64,000 bases of DNA from Aequorivita xiaoshiensis (GCF_022008395.1 NZ_JAIRBB010000004.1:62001-126000), one strand, 5' to 3'; numbered from the stretch's first letter, positions 41,957 to 53,324 are shown. The notes: generated from the sequence alone by a model not told the origin. Made by a program: numbers and translations.

Positions 41957-43669
41957 ATGTTTGAAATTTCAGAATTAAAAAGTAAAAAGCTTCCTGAATT
42001 ACAGGAAATAGCCAAAGAACTTAAAGTGCCAAAATTCCGCACACAAAAAAAATTAGATTTAGTTTATCAAATACTCGATTATCAAGCTGCTAACCCTAAG
42101 GCTGTTAAAGCTGTACTTGGGTCAGATGATTTTTCTTCATCTCCTAAAAAGGAAGAGAAAAAAACTGAGTCTTCAAAAAATAGTGGCAACAAAGAAAAGC
42201 AGGCAAATCCTAAAAAGGATGAAAGCAGAGGTAATAAACCTCAAACTAATAAGCCACAATCGCAAAAGAAACATCACGATAAGAAGAGTGACGACGATAA
42301 AAAGGATGATGTGAAGAAACCTTCTAAATCTGATAATAAAGATAGCGATAGAAAACCACAACATCAGAAATCTTCTCCTTCAAATCGTGCAAATAAATCA
42401 GACGACAGAGATAAAAATCAACGTTCTGATAAAAACAACACAGACAACAGACAAAAACATCAAAGCCACAAACAAAAAGATGGCAATACACACGATAATC
42501 GCAACAACGGGAATAAAGATTCACGTAATCGTTACCGTGAGCCAGATTACGAGTTTGCAGGGATAATAGAAAGCGAAGGAGTTCTAGATATAATGCAAGA
42601 CGGATACGGATTTTTACGTTCTAGCGACTATAATTACTTATCTTCTCCTGATGATATTTATGTTTCACAATCACAAATTAGACTTTTTGGCTTAAAAACC
42701 GGAGATACAGTTTTAGGTGAAGTACGTCCTCCAAAAGAAGGTGAAAAGTATTTCCCTTTAATTAAAGTAAATAAAATTAATGGATTAAACCCAAATGTAG
42801 TTCGCGATCGCGTATCATTTGAACATTTAACGCCACTTTTTCCACAGGAAAAATTTAAACTAGCTGAAAAGCAAAGTACAATTTCTACAAGAATAATTGA
42901 TCTTTTTGCTCCTATTGGAAAAGGACAACGTGGTATGATTGTTTCTCAACCAAAGACTGGGAAAACAATGTTGCTAAAAGATATTGCAAATGCAATTGCG
43001 GCTAATCACCCAGAAGTTTATCAAATTATTTTATTAATTGATGAACGTCCTGAAGAAGTTACCGACATGCAACGTAACGTTCGAGGTGAGGTTGTAGCTT
43101 CTACTTTTGACAAAGAAGCAACAGAACACGTTCGTGTAGCAAACCTTGTAATAGATAAAGCTAAAAGATTAGTAGAATGTGGTCACGATGTTGTGATTTT
43201 ATTAGATTCTATAACTCGTTTAGCTCGTGCCTATAACACAGTTCAACCTGCAAGTGGTAAAATATTAAGTGGAGGTGTTGATGCAAATGCACTACATAAA
43301 CCAAAACGTTTCTTTGGTGCTGCCCGTAATATTGAAAACGGTGGTTCATTAAGTATTATAGCAACAGCCTTAACCGAAACCGGCTCTAAAATGGACGAGG
43401 TTATTTTTGAAGAATTTAAAGGTACAGGTAACATGGAGCTTCAATTGGATAGAAAGATTTCAAATAGAAGAATTTTCCCTGCTATAGATCTTACCTCTTC
43501 AAGTACTCGTAGAGATGATATTCTGCTTGATGAAAATACCATACAGCGTATGTGGGTTCTTAGAAAATACCTAGCCGATATGAATCCTATAGAAGCTATG
43601 GAGTTTATTAACGATCGAATTAAGCAAACCAAGAACAATGAAGAGTTCCTAATTTCTATGAACGGATAG
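41957..43669 (+). CDS. rho: Transcription termination factor Rho
   Basis: Hexameric RNA-dependent ATPase that ends transcription of unprotected RNA. It has 570 residues against 419 in E. coli. The N-terminal Rho_N/SAP-like helix bundle (about 1-45, [16 protein letters not shown]) is followed by a 145-residue Lys/Asp/Asn/Gln-rich low-complexity insert (about 58-200). Then come the cold-shock RNA-binding domain (about 205-275, [15 protein letters not shown]) and the ATPase with Walker A PKTGKT at 332-337, Walker [17 protein letters not shown] and the Q-loop/R-loop region. It is ended by a strong terminator. Confidence 0.97.
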   Translation: MFEISELKSKKLPELQEIAKELKVPKFRTQKKLDLVYQILDYQAANPKAVKAVLGSDDFSSSPKKEEKKTESSKNSGNKEKQANPKKDESRGNKPQTNKPQSQKKHHDKKSDDDKKDDVKKPSKSDNKDSDRKPQHQKSSPSNRANKSDDRDKNQRSDKNNTDNRQKHQSHKQKDGNTHDNRNNGNKDSRNRYREPDYEFAGIIESEGVLDIMQDGYGFLRSSDYNYLSSPDDIYVSQSQIRLFGLKTGDTVLGEVRPPKEGEKYFPLIKVNKINGLNPNVVRDRVSFEHLTPLFPQEKFKLAEKQSTISTRIIDLFAPIGKGQRGMIVSQPKTGKTMLLKDIANAIAANHPEVYQIILLIDERPEEVTDMQRNVRGEVVASTFDKEATEHVRVANLVIDKAKRLVECGHDVVILLDSITRLARAYNTVQPASGKILSGGVDANALHKPKRFFGAARNIENGGSLSIIATALTETGSKMDEVIFEEFKGTGNMELQLDRKISNRRIFPAIDLTSSSTRRDDILLDENTIQRMWVLRKYLADMNPIEAMEFINDRIKQTKNNEEFLISMNG

Positions 43670-43690
43670 AACTCTTTTCAATATAAATTT

Positions 43691-43730
43691 AAAATCGCCA
43701 TTGAAAAAAATTTCAATGGCGATTTTTTTT
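43691..43730 (+). terminator. Terminator of rho
   Basis: AAAATCGCCATTGAAA and TTTCAATGGCGATTTT form a perfect 16-bp stem with a short A-loop, followed by more T residues. Confidence 0.92.
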
Positions 43731-43972
43731 GTTCGGAAGTCAATAATAACCTTAGCCCCCACGATTTATATTTATAATCAACACTATACCTATAATTATA
43801 TCCCCAGCAAATCAATAAGCATTAACGTTACATTCTTTTAACATCAACTCTACCAATTACCATTCAACCCTTATAAGCTTAAATAGAAGCGGTTTTAGGC
43901 ACAATTTACTCAAGATTAACATAGCTAGCCAATCCCATTAAATACAACTTTAGAAACGCTAATCTATAAACA

Positions 43973-44003
43973 AAAAAATCCCGACCATAAGGCCGGGATT
44001 TTA
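43973..44003 (-). terminator. Terminator of the T9SS cargo gene
   Basis: On the minus strand AAATCCCGgcc, loop TTAT, ggtCGGGATTT followed by further T residues. It lies 22 bases after the stop. Confidence 0.85.
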
Positions 44004-44024
44004 ATATTTAGAATTTTATAATTC

Positions 44025-44930
44025 TTATTGCTTTACTACTTTTTGAGTAAGAGTACCTGAAGTAGTTTCAACTTTTAAAGTGTAAACACCTTGTGCAAAA
44101 GAAGAAGTATTGATAGTTCCGTTGCTGTATACAGCACCTACGTTTTTACCTAATACATCATACATAGCTACGTTAGTAACTTCGATGTTTGAAGGAATGT
44201 TCAAGTTAAGAACATCAGTAGTAGGGTTAGGGTAAACAGCGATCATTTCAGCAAGGTTGTCACCGATAGATGCAATTGGCTCATCAGTTAAGTTCCAAGC
44301 AAAACTTGGGAAAGGCTCACCAATTAATCCAGCGATGTTAGTCCAATCAGTCGCACCAGCACCAAAAATATCAGATGGGTCAATTAACACAGGCTCTTCA
44401 TTAGGAAAAGAAGATAAAGAACCAAACCAGTTCCAACGTCCATCACCATCCGGTCCACCTTCTACACTTGGAAACACTGATAACCAGTAAATATTACCTG
44501 CTTCTAGTACAACTTGATTACCACCATTAGCATCAGTAATATTAACAGTAAAATCTGTGTTTTGTCCATCCTCAGTAATTGTATATAATGAAGGATCGAT
44601 ATCACCTAACTCTAAAATACCCGATCCAGCCACTTCTGGATTTCCAGCAGGTACCGCCCCAGAGATTTCATATAGGTAAACATTGAATCCAGTTACAAAA
44701 GGTTCAATTGGTGTAGCTGATGCGTTATTAAGACCATAAAGCGTAAGTTCTCCAAGAGCAACATCGCTAGTAACAGAAAAGTAATCAGCACAGTAAACAC
44801 CAGTACCGTCATCACCTTTTGTAGAAATTAATCCTGTATTATTATCCTGAATACGTTCAATAATAAGGTTTTGACCAAAAGTCGCTGCGGTCATTAAAAG
44901 AGCCGAAGCTAAAAGAGTAATTTTTTTCAT
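44025..44930 (-). CDS. Secreted T9SS cargo protein
   Basis: A 301-residue protein: signal peptide (about 1-19, ending ATFGQ), a beta-rich middle region (about 20-215, with WLSVFPSVEGGPDGDGRWNW) of no family I can name, and a C-terminal T9SS type A sorting domain (about 225-301: VYPNPTTDVLNLNIPSN, MYDVLGKNVG, GVYTLKVETTSG and LTQKVVKQ end). It should be exported and anchored or released by the PorSS system. It is not closely related to the tandem pair at 16.6-18.7 kb outside the sorting domain. Its promoter is a full -33/-7 match. Confidence 0.87.
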   Translation of the reverse strand: MKKITLLASALLMTAATFGQNLIIERIQDNNTGLISTKGDDGTGVYCADYFSVTSDVALGELTLYGLNNASATPIEPFVTGFNVYLYEISGAVPAGNPEVAGSGILELGDIDPSLYTITEDGQNTDFTVNITDANGGNQVVLEAGNIYWLSVFPSVEGGPDGDGRWNWFGSLSSFPNEEPVLIDPSDIFGAGATDWTNIAGLIGEPFPSFAWNLTDEPIASIGDNLAEMIAVYPNPTTDVLNLNIPSNIEVTNVAMYDVLGKNVGAVYSNGTINTSSFAQGVYTLKVETTSGTLTQKVVKQ

Positions 44931-44961
44931 AATAAAAAGTTTTAAGTTTAATTAATAGTAG

Positions 44962-44992
44962 CAAATATAACCAACCAAATAAGATTTACAAA
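44962..44992 (-). promoter_or_regulatory. Promoter of the T9SS cargo gene
   Basis: On the minus strand TTTG (44992-44989), 19-base spacer, TATATTTG (44969-44962). Perfect consensus, 31 bases before the ATG. Confidence 0.7.
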
Positions 44993-45089
44993 TAATTTTG
45001 TGCTAATTTTTCTATTTTTACCTTGTTAAATTTAAAGCAATCATAGGTTGAACACCGAATTTAACAAATTTCCTCATAATTATTAGCAG

Positions 45090-46847
45090 ATGAAAAATTA
45101 CCTCTTAGCATTTAGTGTTATACTTTTTGGTTATTCTTTAAATCTAAACGGACAAACGCAACAGAACCAACTTAAGACAATTATTGATTACCCAGATTTA
45201 AATAAAACTTCAACATACAACGAAAGCATTGCGTTTTATAAAAATTTAGCTGTCAGAGATAAGAGAGTACATATTTTTGAAATGGGAGAAACCGATAGCG
45301 GACAACCTTTACATGTAGTAATATATAATTCAGAGATTATCCAAAACAATCTAAACCACAGCTCCTTTGCAAAAAATGATAAAAACCTTTTATTAATAAA
45401 TAATGGAATACATGCTGGAGAGCCTGATGGTATAGACGCCACTATGCGGCTTTTTGGAGAATTATCCAAAAACAGTATTCCTAGTCCGAAAAACACTATT
45501 ATAGCTACAATACCTATTTATAATATAGGAGGGGCACTAAATAGAAATAGCACAAGCCGAACAAATCAAAACGGCCCTAAGGAATATGGGTTTCGTGGGA
45601 ATGCTAGAAACTACGACCTAAATAGAGATTTTATAAAATGTGATACTAAAAACGCAAAATCATTTGCTGAAATTTTTCACTGGCTCAATCCAGATCTATT
45701 TATCGACAATCACGTTAGCAATGGCGCAGATTACCAATACACACTCACCCACCTATTTACGCAACACAACAAACTAGGTGGTGAATTAGGTAGCTATCTT
45801 GAAACTTCATTTATTCCTGAATTTGAGAAATCTTTAAAGCAAAAACAATGGGACATCACACCTTATGTTAATGTATTCAACAATAAACCAGAAATCGGAT
45901 TTTCACAATTTATGGACTCTCCTAGATATTCAACAGGTTATAGCGCGTTATTCAACACTATGGGAATGATGGTAGAAACTCATATGCTAAAACCCTATAA
46001 AGATAGAGTTGAAGGAACTTATGAATTAATGAAAAGTTTTATAGCCATTGCAGATTCAAATGCCACAAAAATTAAATTATTAAGACAAGATGCTATTAAA
46101 AAGTACAAAATTGGAAGCTACTACCCTATTTCTTGGAAGGTTGATTCAACCAAAACAACTTCACTGAACTTCAAAGGCTATGAAAGTGATTTTATACCAA
46201 GCAAAATTACAGGACAAAAACGATTAAAGTACAATAGAAATAAGCCTTTCGATAAAACTGTTACCTACTACAATAACTTTAAAGCAAACGATTCTATCAA
46301 AATTCCTTCGGCATATATAATTCCGAAGGGGTACTGGAATATTATCGAACTTTTAAAATTAAACAACATAACCTATTCAAAAATTGAATATGACACAATT
46401 ATCACTTCCGAAATCTATAGAATTGCCGAATACCAAACAGTAGAAAGTCCATACGAAGGTCATTATTTACATTATAACACCAAGGTGGATAAGACTACAG
46501 AAAACGTTACAGTAAATAAAGGAGACATTTTAGTTAAAACCCAGCAACCGGGGTTAAGATATATAATTGAAGTTTTAGAGCCTTCAGCACAAGATTCATT
46601 TTTCAATTGGAATTTCTTTGACGCTATTTTACAACAAAAAGAAGGATTTTCTCCTTATGTATGGGAGGATTTGGCCGAGGCGTTTTTAAATAAGAATCCG
46701 AAAATCAAAGAAAAGTTTGAGACGAAAAAACAAAACCAACCTGAATTTGCACAAAATTGGTATTTGCAATTAGATTGGATTCACAAACAATCCCCTTATT
46801 ACGAAAAATCACATCTTCGTTATCCTATCATTAGGGTGGGTAGTTAA
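45090..46847 (+). CDS. Secreted M14 zinc carboxypeptidase
   Basis: A 585-residue peptidase with a signal peptide (about 1-21, ending LNLNG). The M14 zinc ligands are H108 and E111 in GIHAGEPDGID and H208 in DLFIDNHVSNG. RNYDLNRDF is the substrate-binding segment, and E296 in GMMVETHML is the likely catalytic glutamate. The 270-residue C-terminal half (about 315-585) is beta-rich and of unknown role. It should cut residues from peptide C-termini outside the cytoplasm. Its last 39 bases overlap the end of the convergent NUDIX gene. Confidence 0.88.
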   Translation: MKNYLLAFSVILFGYSLNLNGQTQQNQLKTIIDYPDLNKTSTYNESIAFYKNLAVRDKRVHIFEMGETDSGQPLHVVIYNSEIIQNNLNHSSFAKNDKNLLLINNGIHAGEPDGIDATMRLFGELSKNSIPSPKNTIIATIPIYNIGGALNRNSTSRTNQNGPKEYGFRGNARNYDLNRDFIKCDTKNAKSFAEIFHWLNPDLFIDNHVSNGADYQYTLTHLFTQHNKLGGELGSYLETSFIPEFEKSLKQKQWDITPYVNVFNNKPEIGFSQFMDSPRYSTGYSALFNTMGMMVETHMLKPYKDRVEGTYELMKSFIAIADSNATKIKLLRQDAIKKYKIGSYYPISWKVDSTKTTSLNFKGYESDFIPSKITGQKRLKYNRNKPFDKTVTYYNNFKANDSIKIPSAYIIPKGYWNIIELLKLNNITYSKIEYDTIITSEIYRIAEYQTVESPYEGHYLHYNTKVDKTTENVTVNKGDILVKTQQPGLRYIIEVLEPSAQDSFFNWNFFDAILQQKEGFSPYVWEDLAEAFLNKNPKIKEKFETKKQNQPEFAQNWYLQLDWIHKQSPYYEKSHLRYPIIRVGS

Positions 46848-47438
46848 ATATTCCTTGGGAAAGAGGAGTTTAATGTTTTCATAAGAATTTTTTAAGGCAT
46901 CCTGAGATTTTTCAAAATTCTTCCATTTTGCTTTTTTAATACCCTCTTCAGGCTGAGGAGTTAAAGGGCCGTCGTAATCGGTATACATTTCATACCAGTG
47001 GGTAATTTTAAGTCGGTATTTATTATTTCTAGTAAAAACGTGATAAGTTTTCATTATAAAGTTACGAATCTCAAGATCTTCTACCCCTGTTTCTTCTTCT
47101 ACCTCACGAATTGCAGCTTCCCTATAACTTTCTCCCTTTTCAATTTTTCCTTTAGGCAGATCCCATTTCCCATTCCGTTTAATAAAAAGAATTTCTTTTT
47201 TACTATTATAAACTAATCCCCCAGCTGCTTCTACAACTTTTATTTTTTTTCGAAGAAAACGTTCTAATTTTTCGGCATTCTTGTGATAAAGATTAACATA
47301 GAGAAGTTCGCCGTTGTTAATCTTTTTAACCAATTTTTTAAAACGCGCTTGCTTTAAAGGTATGGTTGTATAGTGTTCGCCAATATTTTTTTCAGTAGAA
47401 AGAATAATGGGAATTTCTTTTACAAAAACTTTATACAT
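46809..47438 (-). CDS. NUDIX hydrolase
   Basis: A 209-residue protein with a complete Nudix box, GKIEKGESYREAAIREVEEE then TGV, matching GX5EX7REUXEEXGU at about 110-132. An N-terminal domain of about 75 residues precedes it. The substrate (a nucleoside diphosphate linked to another group) is unknown. The frame is open 41 codons upstream through pyrE sequence; MYKVFVKEIPIIL is chosen because the extra residues look non-coding and would overlap the divergent pyrE. The chosen start is only 7 bases from the pyrE start. Confidence 0.85.
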   Translation of the reverse strand: MYKVFVKEIPIILSTEKNIGEHYTTIPLKQARFKKLVKKINNGELLYVNLYHKNAEKLERFLRKKIKVVEAAGGLVYNSKKEILFIKRNGKWDLPKGKIEKGESYREAAIREVEEETGVEDLEIRNFIMKTYHVFTRNNKYRLKITHWYEMYTDYDGPLTPQPEEGIKKAKWKNFEKSQDALKNSYENIKLLFPKEYLTTHPNDRITKM

Positions 47439-47441
47439 TTG
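47434..47441 (+). promoter_or_regulatory. -7-like box at the pyrE start
   Basis: TACATTTG, a perfect TAnnTTTG, overlaps the NUDIX start codon and ends 4 bases before the pyrE ATG. If used, the pyrE transcript would be nearly leaderless. No -33 box is seen. Confidence 0.35.
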
Positions 47442-47445
47442 TAGT

Positions 47446-48087
47446 ATGATATTAAATAAGGAAACGGCACAAAAAACCGCAGCATTATTATTGCAAATTA
47501 ATGCAATAAAATTACAACCACAAAACCCTTTTACCTGGGCTTCGGGATGGAAATCCCCCATTTATTGTGATAACAGGATAACACTCTCGTATCCAACAAT
47601 TCGAAATTACATTCGTGAAAACCTCGCTAAACAAATTGAAGAAACCTACGGAAAGCCAGAAATGATAGCTGGTGTAGCCACTGGAGCAATTGGTATTGGC
47701 GCTTTAGTAGCAGACTACCTTAACGTTCCTTTTTGTTACGTAAGACCTGAAGCTAAAGGTCATGGAAGAAAAAATAAAATTGAAGGTCACCTTGACCCCA
47801 ATACCAATGTTATTGTAGTTGAAGATTTAATTAGCACGGGAAAAAGTAGTCTTATGGCTGTAGAAGCTCTAAAAGAAGCAAATGCTAATGTAAAGGGAAT
47901 GTTCGCTATTTTCAGTTATGGCTTTAATATTGCAGAGGAAAACTTTAAGAATGCCAATGTAGAGTTAAACACTCTTAGCAATTATGAGATGTTACTTCAA
48001 GAAGCTGAAAAGTCGAAATATATAAGCACTGATGAAGCAAAGTTACTTGACAAATGGAGAACCAATCCTGAATCTTGGGGGCAGTAG
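47446..48087 (+). CDS. pyrE: Orotate phosphoribosyltransferase
   Basis: Joins orotate and PRPP to give OMP, the step before PyrF. The 213 residues are a normal length. Motifs are NPFTWASGWKSPIYCDNR, the GVATGAIGIGALVADYL loop, FCYVRPEAKGHGRKNKIEG and the PRPP loop VIVVEDLISTGKSS. The chosen start is the ATG of MILNKETAQKTA; an ATG 13 codons upstream would read back into the NUDIX gene. The SRPBCC gene follows 45 bases later. Confidence 0.95.
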   Translation: MILNKETAQKTAALLLQINAIKLQPQNPFTWASGWKSPIYCDNRITLSYPTIRNYIRENLAKQIEETYGKPEMIAGVATGAIGIGALVADYLNVPFCYVRPEAKGHGRKNKIEGHLDPNTNVIVVEDLISTGKSSLMAVEALKEANANVKGMFAIFSYGFNIAEENFKNANVELNTLSNYEMLLQEAEKSKYISTDEAKLLDKWRTNPESWGQ

Positions 48088-48132
48088 TTGGCAGTATAAA
48101 AACAAAAAATAACAGACTTAATAATTTTAATA

Positions 48133-48525
48133 ATGAAATTAAACAGTAAAAAAGTAACGGTTCAAAAATCAGCTTCAGAGTTGTGCGAATTTTTGGCAGA
48201 TGTAAAAAACTATGAAGGCTTGATGCCAGACACCATTAGTAAATTTGAAGTAATAAGAGACAATGCTTTCGTATTTGCGTTAAAGGGAATGCCAGAAATA
48301 GCTTTAGAAATTAAAGAAGTAGACAGCCCGAATAAAGTGGTTTTAGGAGCAATTAGCGACAAACTTCCGTTTACTTTAAAAAGCGATATTGATAGGGTAT
48401 CCGATACATCCTCTACTGCTGAATTACTTTTTGAAGGAGAATTTAACAGTATGATGGCTATGATGATAAAAAGTCCTATTTCAAAATTTATTGAAACGTT
48501 AGCCTCAAACTTAGAAAAGCTGTAG
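48133..48525 (+). CDS. SRPBCC family protein
   Basis: A 130-residue cytoplasmic protein with a START/SRPBCC-like fold: KVTVQKSASELCEFLADVKNYEGLMPD is cut here to SASELCEFLADVKNYEGLMP at the N-terminus, and a long C-terminal helix follows (MMAMMIKSPISKFIETLASNL). It is the small form that binds a hydrophobic ligand in a central cavity; the ligand is unknown. It is read in the direction of pyrE and may share its transcript. Confidence 0.82.
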   Translation: MKLNSKKVTVQKSASELCEFLADVKNYEGLMPDTISKFEVIRDNAFVFALKGMPEIALEIKEVDSPNKVVLGAISDKLPFTLKSDIDRVSDTSSTAELLFEGEFNSMMAMMIKSPISKFIETLASNLEKL

Positions 48526-48549
48526 ACTTTTTTATTGTAATATATATTG

Positions 48550-48586
48550 AAAACGGAGCTAAATCTGAAATTTAGGTCCGTTTTTA
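48550..48586. terminator. Bidirectional terminator
   Basis: AAACGGAgcTAAAT and ATTTAggTCCGTTT pair around a short loop with an internal mismatch, followed by T residues. It lies between the convergent SRPBCC and birA genes. Confidence 0.75.
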
Positions 48587-48589
48587 TTT

Positions 48590-49321
48590 TCAGAAGATTA
48601 GCTTAACTTCCTTTAATTGATATTTTTTAATTTTTTCATTTTCAGTTTCTACTATAAGCTCTCCCAAGTTGCTAACTCCTTTTATAATTCCATTAAAACG
48701 AAACCCTTTTTGATCTTCAAATACCGATATAGCATTTTTCCTAAATAATCGATCTTCAAATAGCTTTTTCTTTTCTGCAAAATCTGCAACTGAAAGATTT
48801 TCCAAACTTTTGGTCAACGAATTTAAAACTTTATGTAAAACTTCATCTAAAATAAATTCCCTTTCAGACTCGAGCTTCATAGAACTCGCTTGAGGCAAAT
48901 CCACAAAGGATATTATATTAACATTTAACCCAATTCCTATAACCGAATGCTGTACATTACTACCTTTAAGTACATTTTCAATTAAAATACCGCCAATTTT
49001 CTTTTTGGCTGACATTATGTCGTTAGGCCATTTTACGGAAAGATTAGGGATATTTAGGTCCTTTAAAGCATCATAAATAGCTGTTGAAACTGCCATGGAA
49101 ATAACAAAATGATATTCTGCCGCCAGCCCTTTAAAATCCTTAAACACACTAAACGTAAGGCTTTGTCCTGGTTTTGAAAACCAAGAAGCTCCCATTTGTC
49201 CACGACCGGAAGTTTGTTGTTCAGCTAGTACAACCGTAAAATCTGAAAGCAGGTTTTCACGCAGCAATTCCTTCATATACGAGTTGGTTGAATGGGTGGC
49301 ATTAAGTTTGATTATCTTCAA
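48590..49321 (-). CDS. birA: Biotin--[acetyl-CoA-carboxylase] ligase
   Basis: Makes biotinyl-AMP and transfers biotin to carboxylase carrier domains. The 243 residues contain the catalytic domain with QQTSGRGQMGASWFS (biotinyl-AMP loop), LSVKWPNDIMSAKKKIGGIL, and a short C-terminal SH3-like domain. The DNA-binding domain of bifunctional E. coli BirA (321 residues) is absent, so this enzyme should not repress biotin genes. It diverges from rsfS. Confidence 0.93.
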   Translation of the reverse strand: MKIIKLNATHSTNSYMKELLRENLLSDFTVVLAEQQTSGRGQMGASWFSKPGQSLTFSVFKDFKGLAAEYHFVISMAVSTAIYDALKDLNIPNLSVKWPNDIMSAKKKIGGILIENVLKGSNVQHSVIGIGLNVNIISFVDLPQASSMKLESEREFILDEVLHKVLNSLTKSLENLSVADFAEKKKLFEDRLFRKNAISVFEDQKGFRFNGIIKGVSNLGELIVETENEKIKKYQLKEVKLIF

Positions 49322-49378
49322 AACAATAATTTAGTTTAGTATTACTTAATTTAAGCGGTTCAAGAAACAAAAAAGTAA

Positions 49379-49386
49379 TAACTTTG
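49379..49386 (+). promoter_or_regulatory. -7 promoter box of rsfS-ftsH
   Basis: TAACTTTG, 24 bases before the ATG at 49411. It overlaps a potential upstream TTG start, which argues against that start. Confidence 0.55.
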
Positions 49387-49410
49387 CGAAATAGAAAAGA
49401 AAGATATTTA

Positions 49411-49782
49411 ATGCAAAAAAAACAAGCAGGAACAGATCAACTTATTGCTCAAATAATACGAGGGATTGAAGATGTTAAGGGACAGGATATAGAAATCTTA
49501 GACCTAAGAGAGATAGAAAACACAGTATGTGACTATTTTATAATTTGTAATGGTACCTCTAACACCCAAGTTAATGCCATTGTAAACTCAGTTCAAAAAT
49601 CAGTAAGCAAAGAATTAAAGGAAAAGCCTTGGCACGTTGAAGGTAGCGACAACGCCGAGTGGATACTTATGGACTATGTTCACGTAGTTGTACACGTTTT
49701 CCAAAAGCATATCCGTGAATTTTATGATATTGAAGGGCTTTGGGGCGATGCAAAATCGGTTAAAATAGAATCAACTCATTAA
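49411..49782 (+). CDS. rsfS: Ribosome silencing factor RsfS
   Basis: Binds ribosomal protein L14 and blocks subunit joining when nutrients are short. The 123-residue DUF143 protein has IEILDLREIENTVCDYFIIC, WHVEGSDNAEWILMDYVHVV and FQKHIREFYDIEGLWGDA, all typical. A TTG nine codons upstream is open in frame but lies inside the -7 box, so ATG is chosen. ftsH follows 15 bases later. Confidence 0.95.
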   Translation: MQKKQAGTDQLIAQIIRGIEDVKGQDIEILDLREIENTVCDYFIICNGTSNTQVNAIVNSVQKSVSKELKEKPWHVEGSDNAEWILMDYVHVVVHVFQKHIREFYDIEGLWGDAKSVKIESTH

Positions 49783-49797
49783 AAAGAAAACTGCCTT

Positions 49798-51753
<1,956 letters not shown>

Positions 51754-51797
51754 TTATGTTGTCACTTTAGCGTTGTTATGAATAATTACCGAACTAG

Positions 51798-51830
51798 TTG
51801 CTATACTTCAAAATGTATTTTATATCTTTG
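51798..51830 (+). promoter_or_regulatory. Promoter of the LUD-cdsA-psd-ACBP operon
   Basis: TTG (51798-51800), 22-base spacer, TATCTTTG (51823-51830), 38 bases before the first ATG. Consensus match. Confidence 0.6.
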
Positions 51831-51868
51831 AAGTAAACGCATTTATAAACTCCTCAATTACTTGATTA

Positions 51869-52489
51869 ATGAGTCTATTAAAAAGGCTTTTAAATCCAAT
51901 ATATAAAAAAACAGAAGCTAAGACTAAATCGTCTGAGTTGCCTGAGCACAGCACCTATTATCCTGAGCAAAAACTTCCTGTAGACGAGAAATTTACTTTT
52001 AATTTCAAAAGCAACGGAGGTAAATTTTTATATTGTGAAAACTGGGAGGAAATAAAAGAGGCTTTTGATAATATTCTTTTAGAAAATGATTGGTACGAGC
52101 AAGATGTTTTCTGCTTTAATGAAATGCTTTCTGAAAAATTTGATGGCTTCAACCTCAACTTTGTAAAAAATACTAATTCAACATTTTTTCTTACTACTTG
52201 TGAATCGCTTGTAGCTAAAAACGGTTCTATTCTACTTTCGTCTAACCAAATAAAAGAAAAAAAATTAAGTGAGTTTCCTTTTAGTATCGTAGTTTTTGCA
52301 ACTACAAGTCAGATTGTTGAAACCATAAGTGAAGGTTTGCGAATTATTAAAAACCAAAGCTTAAAACACATCCCTAGCAACATTACCACGATTCAGGACT
52401 TTGACACTGAAAAAGAAAAAGAAAAGGATTTTATGAGTTATGGAAGTAGCACAAAAAACCTATATTTGCTGCTATTGGAAGACTTATAA
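51869..52489 (+). CDS. LUD (LutB/LutC-like) domain protein
   Basis: A 206-residue cytoplasmic protein with a LUD fold (NagB/RpiA/CoA-transferase-like), the family of LutC/YkgG lactate-utilisation proteins. Matching segments are FNFKSNGGKFLYCENWEEIK, FFLTTCESLVAKNGSILLSS and the C-terminal NLYLLLLEDL. No lutA, lutB or lactate permease gene is present. It leads the phospholipid operon with cdsA starting 1 base after its stop. That link is by position only. Confidence 0.82.
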   Translation: MSLLKRLLNPIYKKTEAKTKSSELPEHSTYYPEQKLPVDEKFTFNFKSNGGKFLYCENWEEIKEAFDNILLENDWYEQDVFCFNEMLSEKFDGFNLNFVKNTNSTFFLTTCESLVAKNGSILLSSNQIKEKKLSEFPFSIVVFATTSQIVETISEGLRIIKNQSLKHIPSNITTIQDFDTEKEKEKDFMSYGSSTKNLYLLLLEDL

Positions 52490-52490
52490 T

Positions 52491-53324
52491 ATGAAAGAAA
52501 CACTCGTAAGGACCCTTTCGGGCGTATTATACATTTCGATTATTATCATAGCAATGTTTACCTCGCGCGAATGGTTTATGGGGTTATTTTTCATACTTGC
52601 AGTGATTACCTTAAGCGAATACTTAAAACTTGTGCACTTAACTAGCTACCTAGCTTATTTTTTACTAGCAGCTGGTTTTTATTTTTTGAGCTATAACGTC
52701 TTCGACGATAACGCTATTTACCTTTTACTCATTCTAAGTGGTTTTGTAAATTTATTTCTTCTTAAAGACGTACTATGGACAAGCAAAATCCCGATGTTTG
52801 AAAAGAAAAAATACATTACAGTGGTATTTTATATTATTAGTGGTTTTGTATTTTTAACACTAATTCCCGTAATGAATATCGACGGTAGGTTTATGCCAGA
52901 ACTTATAGTGGCTGTTTTTATATTAGTTTGGAGCAATGATACCTTTGCCTATCTAATTGGAAAGAATTTCGGCAAACACAAACTCTTAGAGCGTATCTCA
53001 CCTAAGAAAACTATTGAAGGTTTTATAGGAGGTATGGCTGGAGCCTTGTTAGCAGGATATATTATATTTAAAGTCCTAGAACATTATAGCCAATTATACG
53101 CCTTAGAATATCCGCTATGGATGTGGATTGTAATGGCATTAATTGTAGCTATATTTGGAACGATTGGCGATTTAATTCAATCGAAATTTAAAAGGCAAGC
53201 CGGGGTTAAAGATAGTGGAATTATAATGCCAGGTCACGGCGGATTATATGATAGATTAGACAGTATAATTTATGCCAGCCCATTTGTATATGCGTTTTTA
53301 TTAATAGTTGACAATGTTTCATAA
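52491..53324 (+). CDS. cdsA: Phosphatidate cytidylyltransferase
   Basis: Makes CDP-diacylglycerol from phosphatidate and CTP, the branch point of phospholipid synthesis. The 277-residue protein has about seven to eight membrane helices and the CdsA signature at its end: SKFKRQAGVKDSGIIMPGHG then GLYDRLDS, with the metal-binding Asp residues. WSNDTFAYLIGKNFGKHKL and RISPKKTIEGFIGG are further family blocks. The frame is open 17 codons upstream inside the LUD gene; the ATG one base after the LUD stop is chosen. Confidence 0.94.
   Translation: MKETLVRTLSGVLYISIIIIAMFTSREWFMGLFFILAVITLSEYLKLVHLTSYLAYFLLAAGFYFLSYNVFDDNAIYLLLILSGFVNLFLLKDVLWTSKIPMFEKKKYITVVFYIISGFVFLTLIPVMNIDGRFMPELIVAVFILVWSNDTFAYLIGKNFGKHKLLERISPKKTIEGFIGGMAGALLAGYIIFKVLEHYSQLYALEYPLWMWIVMALIVAIFGTIGDLIQSKFKRQAGVKDSGIIMPGHGGLYDRLDSIIYASPFVYAFLLIVDNVS

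Larger units (their letters stand above)
43670..44024. other. Intergenic region between convergent rho and T9SS cargo genes
   Basis: 355 bases. Only the two terminators at 43691-43730 and 43973-44003 can be recognised. The stretch in between (43731-43972) is AT-rich, with no open frame of note, no promoter box I trust and no repeat. Confidence 0.7.

Noticed and set aside
44257-44490. 77-codon open frame on the plus strand
   Set aside because: Antisense to the T9SS cargo gene, with no start context or protein-like pattern.
47439-47561. Upstream extension of the NUDIX protein by 41 residues
   Set aside because: It would run through the pyrE coding region in antisense, and its Cys/Asn-rich sequence does not look like a protein domain.
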